DNA of 64,000 bases from Rufibacter sp. LB8 (GTDB lineage Bacteria; Bacteroidota; Bacteroidia; Cytophagales; Hymenobacteraceae): NCBI RefSeq assembly GCF_014876185.1, contig NZ_JADALJ010000001.1, forward strand, positions 1,054,001-1,118,000. The letters run 5' to 3'. Both the position numbers and the translations under genes were made by a program. Positions 61,367 through 64,000 of the stretch are shown in pieces. The notes beneath the pieces are model-generated. The model saw nothing but the letters and a program-made list of their open reading frames with translations. It was not told the origin of the DNA and ran no database searches. Within the stretch, counting starts at the first letter, position 1, and each line of letters begins with the position of its first letter.

Positions 61367-62209
61367 ATGAACGCATCCTTCTTCAAACCTACCTACGTTG
61401 GGCTATTGGCTCTACTTCTTTCCCTGGCTTCCTGCGGTGGCGATAAAAACGGGGACCTTGTCTTGTTTGGCATTGAAGAAGACTTGAAACTTGGCCAACA
61501 GGTGGCTAACCAGGTAGACTCCACGTACCGCGCCAAAGGCCAACTCCTGGACCGAAACTCTTCTGACCCCAAGATCAAAAACGCCTACGCCCACCTTGAC
61601 AAAATAGTAGAGAGGCTGCTCAATTCTGGCGCGGTGAGCTACGAAGACGAATTCCCCTGGAAGGTGACCATCATACAAGACCCAGCCACCCAAAATGCTT
61701 TCGCCACGCCCGGCGGCCACATTTATGTGTTCACTGGCCTGATTAATTATCTTGACACCGAAGACCAGTTGGCCGGAGTATTGGGCCATGAAATTGCCCA
61801 CGCCGACAAGCGCCACTCCATCAAACAATTGCAGAAGCAGCACGGCATGGCCTTCATCATGAACCTGTTTCTGGGTGAGAATGCGGGGCAGCTGGAGACC
61901 ATTGTGGCGCAATTGGCCGGCCAGATGGCGGGCCTAAAATTCAGCCGAGACTATGAAAGGGAATCAGATAATTTTTCAGTGGAGTATTTGGCGGGCACCA
62001 ACTATTACGCCTGTGACGGCGCCGCGGGCTTCTTCCAGAAAATGCAGACGCTGGAGCAAAAAGGCACGCCGCCCGAATTCATCAGTACCCACCCTTCCCC
62101 GGGCAACCGCGTGCAGGACATTCAAGCCAAAGCCCAGACCCAGGGCTGCCAACGCGAGGCAGCCGCCAATACTGGGTACCAGCAATTTAAACGCAACTTA
62201 GGTCTTTAA
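61367..62209 (+). CDS. M48-family metalloprotease lipoprotein
   Basis: A 280-residue zinc protease anchored to the envelope. Lipoprotein signal ends LLLSLASCGG; the metal site is GHEIAHADKRH near residue 142, with a third ligand Glu in YERESDNFSVEY near 200. The Oma1/BepA-like fold and the TATQNAF-type sequence before it fit chaperone-protease functions at the outer membrane. I start at MNASFFKPTY (61367) because of the signal peptide; the frame is open for 17 codons upstream. Confidence 0.87.
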   Translation: MNASFFKPTYVGLLALLLSLASCGGDKNGDLVLFGIEEDLKLGQQVANQVDSTYRAKGQLLDRNSSDPKIKNAYAHLDKIVERLLNSGAVSYEDEFPWKVTIIQDPATQNAFATPGGHIYVFTGLINYLDTEDQLAGVLGHEIAHADKRHSIKQLQKQHGMAFIMNLFLGENAGQLETIVAQLAGQMAGLKFSRDYERESDNFSVEYLAGTNYYACDGAAGFFQKMQTLEQKGTPPEFISTHPSPGNRVQDIQAKAQTQGCQREAAANTGYQQFKRNLGL

Positions 62210-62251
62210 GCGCGCACGTTTCCTCAGAATCACTCAAGCACCTCATCAGGC

Positions 62252-63448
62252 ATGGAAAATAACTGGAAAACCACCTTCGGCAATTTGCTGGAAAAAGCAG
62301 ATGACACCCTGGACCTGTATATGCAACGGTTCAGGAACCGGCTGGGCTTGTACCATCCCTTGCACATTCTGCCTTACCGCAGCTACGGCACCGTGAATCG
62401 CCTGTACCTCAAAGGCCGCGTGCTGGCAGACAAAGGCATTACCTCTGCCGCTGACAATGACAACCTGCTCAAGAACCTGTTGAACATGTACCGCCGGTTT
62501 GAGAGCGATGAAGTGCGAGACGCCCGGTTGCAGGTGAATTTCCAGGATGAACAGTATGTAGTCACCACAGACCGAGAAGGCTATTTTGTGCTGAACCTGG
62601 CCCCAAAAACCCCTCTGGAACTGGAAGACATCTGGCATGAACTTGATATTGAACTGCTGGAAGCTGACATTTCTTCTTTTGTGCCGGGTATTAAAGCCAA
62701 AGCCCACGTGCTGGTTCCTCCACCAGACGCAGAATACGGCATCATTTCTGACATTGATGACACCATTGTGCTCACCTCGGCCACAGATTTGATCAGGATG
62801 TCACAGAACACGTTCATGAACAACGCGCGCACGCGGCTGCCGTTTGCGGGCGTGTCGGCTTTTTACCGGTCGTTGCAATTGGGTAGGAACGGAAAGCGCA
62901 ATAACCCTTTTTTCTACGTGAGCAGCAGCCCCTGGAACCTCTATGACCTGCTGCATGACTTCCTGGACATCCATGATATTCCGGCCGGACCGCTTTTGCT
63001 GCGTGATTTTGGGTTGATGCAAAACAAATTCTTCGGTTCTGACCACATGAGCCACAAGTTCAAGGAGATTCAGAACATTTTTCTCACCTACCCGCACCTC
63101 AACTTTGTTTTGATTGGTGACAGTGGCCAGGAAGACGCGCCCATTTACCGCGAGGTGATCAAGCAGTTTCCGGGCCGGGTAATCTGCACCTACATCAGAG
63201 ACGTGGAATTGCCTGAGCGCGCCGAGATTGTCACCAAAATAACCGAGGAACTCAAAGGCACCGTGGACATGATTCTGGTGAAAGATACCGAGCAGGCCGC
63301 CCGGCACGCGGCAGAAATGGGCCTCATTTACCAGGAAGAAGTGCAGAAAGTAGAAGAGCAGAAAGCCATTGACACCAGTGATGACGTGGGCACGGCCACG
63401 CACCAGGCACCGGAGCCCATCAGCAAAGACACAAGGAAAGTGGGGTAG
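62252..63448 (+). CDS. App1-type phosphatase domain protein (DUF2183)
   Basis: A 398-residue protein. The C-terminal two thirds carry the DUF2183/App1 catalytic domain of the HAD superfamily: ISDIDDTIVLTSATDLIRM (DxDxT) near residue 165, FFYVSSSPWNLYDLLHDFL near 225, and FVLIGDSGQEDAPIYREV near 280. App1-type proteins are phosphatidate phosphatases, with yeast App1 the reference. The first 130 residues are a beta-rich accessory part. The substrate here is unknown. Confidence 0.87.
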   Translation: MENNWKTTFGNLLEKADDTLDLYMQRFRNRLGLYHPLHILPYRSYGTVNRLYLKGRVLADKGITSAADNDNLLKNLLNMYRRFESDEVRDARLQVNFQDEQYVVTTDREGYFVLNLAPKTPLELEDIWHELDIELLEADISSFVPGIKAKAHVLVPPPDAEYGIISDIDDTIVLTSATDLIRMSQNTFMNNARTRLPFAGVSAFYRSLQLGRNGKRNNPFFYVSSSPWNLYDLLHDFLDIHDIPAGPLLLRDFGLMQNKFFGSDHMSHKFKEIQNIFLTYPHLNFVLIGDSGQEDAPIYREVIKQFPGRVICTYIRDVELPERAEIVTKITEELKGTVDMILVKDTEQAARHAAEMGLIYQEEVQKVEEQKAIDTSDDVGTATHQAPEPISKDTRKVG

Positions 63449-63605
63449 ACATGGCTTAACTTACTAAATCTGCGTATAGCTATATATTGCCTTTCCATGC
63501 CGTAAGTGGTATCTCTTATTCCCTGGGTCTTACTGTTGCTTATCATGGGTTCCTGTCTTTTTTGCGAAAGACAGGCAACGTACCTAGCACAACTTTTATG
63601 ACCCC

Positions 63606-63806
63606 ATGACAAACGAAAAATTCTTGCAGGCCATGCGCCTTTGTCAGTCTGGCCACACGCCCGCCTTTATTTTTCAGGAACTGGGTATTGACCCGGTACC
63701 GCTCACCTCAGATTCCCAGGACCCCATGGATGTCCTTTGCCCGGAACTCTGCCTTAAATTAAAAGAAAAAATCACCTTAGAACTTCCTTTGCCTGAAACC
63801 GAGTGA
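63606..63806 (+). CDS. Small hypothetical protein
   Basis: A 66-residue soluble protein (EKFLQAMRLCQSGHTPAFIF, ending ELPLPETE). No family was recognised. It is framed by a palindrome directly after its stop and by a second gene in the same direction, which favours a real gene. Confidence 0.5.
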   Translation: MTNEKFLQAMRLCQSGHTPAFIFQELGIDPVPLTSDSQDPMDVLCPELCLKLKEKITLELPLPETE

Positions 63807-63853
63807 TTTCCGTTTTCGGGCTCATTTCTGGAAATGAGCCCGAAAACGGAAAT
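63806..63853. repeat. Dispersed palindrome, copy 15
   Basis: ATTTCCGTTTTCGGGCTCATTT and its exact complement around CTGG, followed by T-rich sequence: perfect copy, probable terminator. Confidence 0.87.
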
Positions 63854-63904
63854 TTTTTTTTATTACCTCCTACCCTTCGCCTTTTTTAGTACCCCGTGCC
63901 CACC

Positions 63905-64000
63905 ATGCCTGACCAACCTAATCAAAAAGAACAGATCAAAGAACTTATTAAGCTGAATGATGAGCTTGAAAACTATTTCCGGAACACCCTTATTCCGCAG
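63905..64000 (+). CDS. Start of a possible sensor kinase (truncated by window end)
   Basis: Thirty-two codons are visible, MPDQPNQKEQIKELIKLNDE and then LENYFRNTLIPQ. The sequence LNDELENYFxNTxIPQ opens the PAS-containing region of CheR-type hybrid sensor kinases of Bacteroidota, as I remember it. Only the first residues are available, so this is a weak call. Confidence 0.4.
   Translation, partial: MPDQPNQKEQIKELIKLNDELENYFRNTLIPQ

Overview
The window is a chromosomal segment of a Bacteroidota bacterium, most likely of the order Cytophagales and close to the Hymenobacteraceae (Rufibacter/Pontibacter/Hymenobacter-like). This is inferred from gene content: a short 287-residue primary sigma factor, a bacillithiol deacetylase (BshB1), a DUF5686 outer-membrane protein, a ParE-ParC pair, and two visible promoters with the Bacteroidota TTG / TAnnTTTG layout. 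No species was identified by search.

Left backbone (1-14200): the 5' end of an alpha-oxoamine synthase, accC, bshB1 with an M23/LysM endopeptidase, trxB, the primary sigma factor, pnp and rpsO, an LptF/LptG permease, a START-like protein, tRNA-Met, a GreA/GreB-type factor and a family-10-like glycosyl hydrolase lipoprotein.

Centre (14202-39584): a large sedentary integron-like array. Thirty-eight structured sites of about 66-70 bp (two of 132 bp) with the layout of integron attC sites separate 38 cassettes. I number them C1 (next to the recombinase) to C38. Thirty-one cassettes carry 33 short genes, all on the minus strand, and seven carry no credible gene. The terminal box of each site pairs with the box at the other end of its own cassette, as expected for circular cassettes joined at a G^TT crossover. 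A tyrosine recombinase (37622-39070) lies directly upstream, in the same direction as the cassettes. It has the full catalytic set but is too short to hold the insertion that defines classical IntI proteins, and it carries a long N-terminal extension. A 46-bp perfect palindrome separates it from a divergent zinc-ribbon gene. Cassette products are mostly small lipoproteins, membrane proteins, immunity-like proteins and unknowns, plus two or three nuclease-like proteins. Most leaders between site and start codon are under 35 nt, so cassette expression probably depends on upstream transcription.

Right backbone (39585-64000): a decayed ORF, the thrS-infC-rpmI-rplT operon (infC starting at AUU), two TPR proteins, a DUF5686 protein, topoisomerase IV (parE-parC), an AI-2E-type permease, an exonuclease/GIY-YIG protein, a divergent pair of paralogous envelope proteins with kinase-like motifs, topoisomerase IB, an M48 protease, an App1-type phosphatase, a small unknown and the start of a possible sensor kinase. 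A dispersed palindrome of about 45 bp occurs at least 15 times at gene ends in the backbone, and degenerate relatives occur in the gene-less cassettes.
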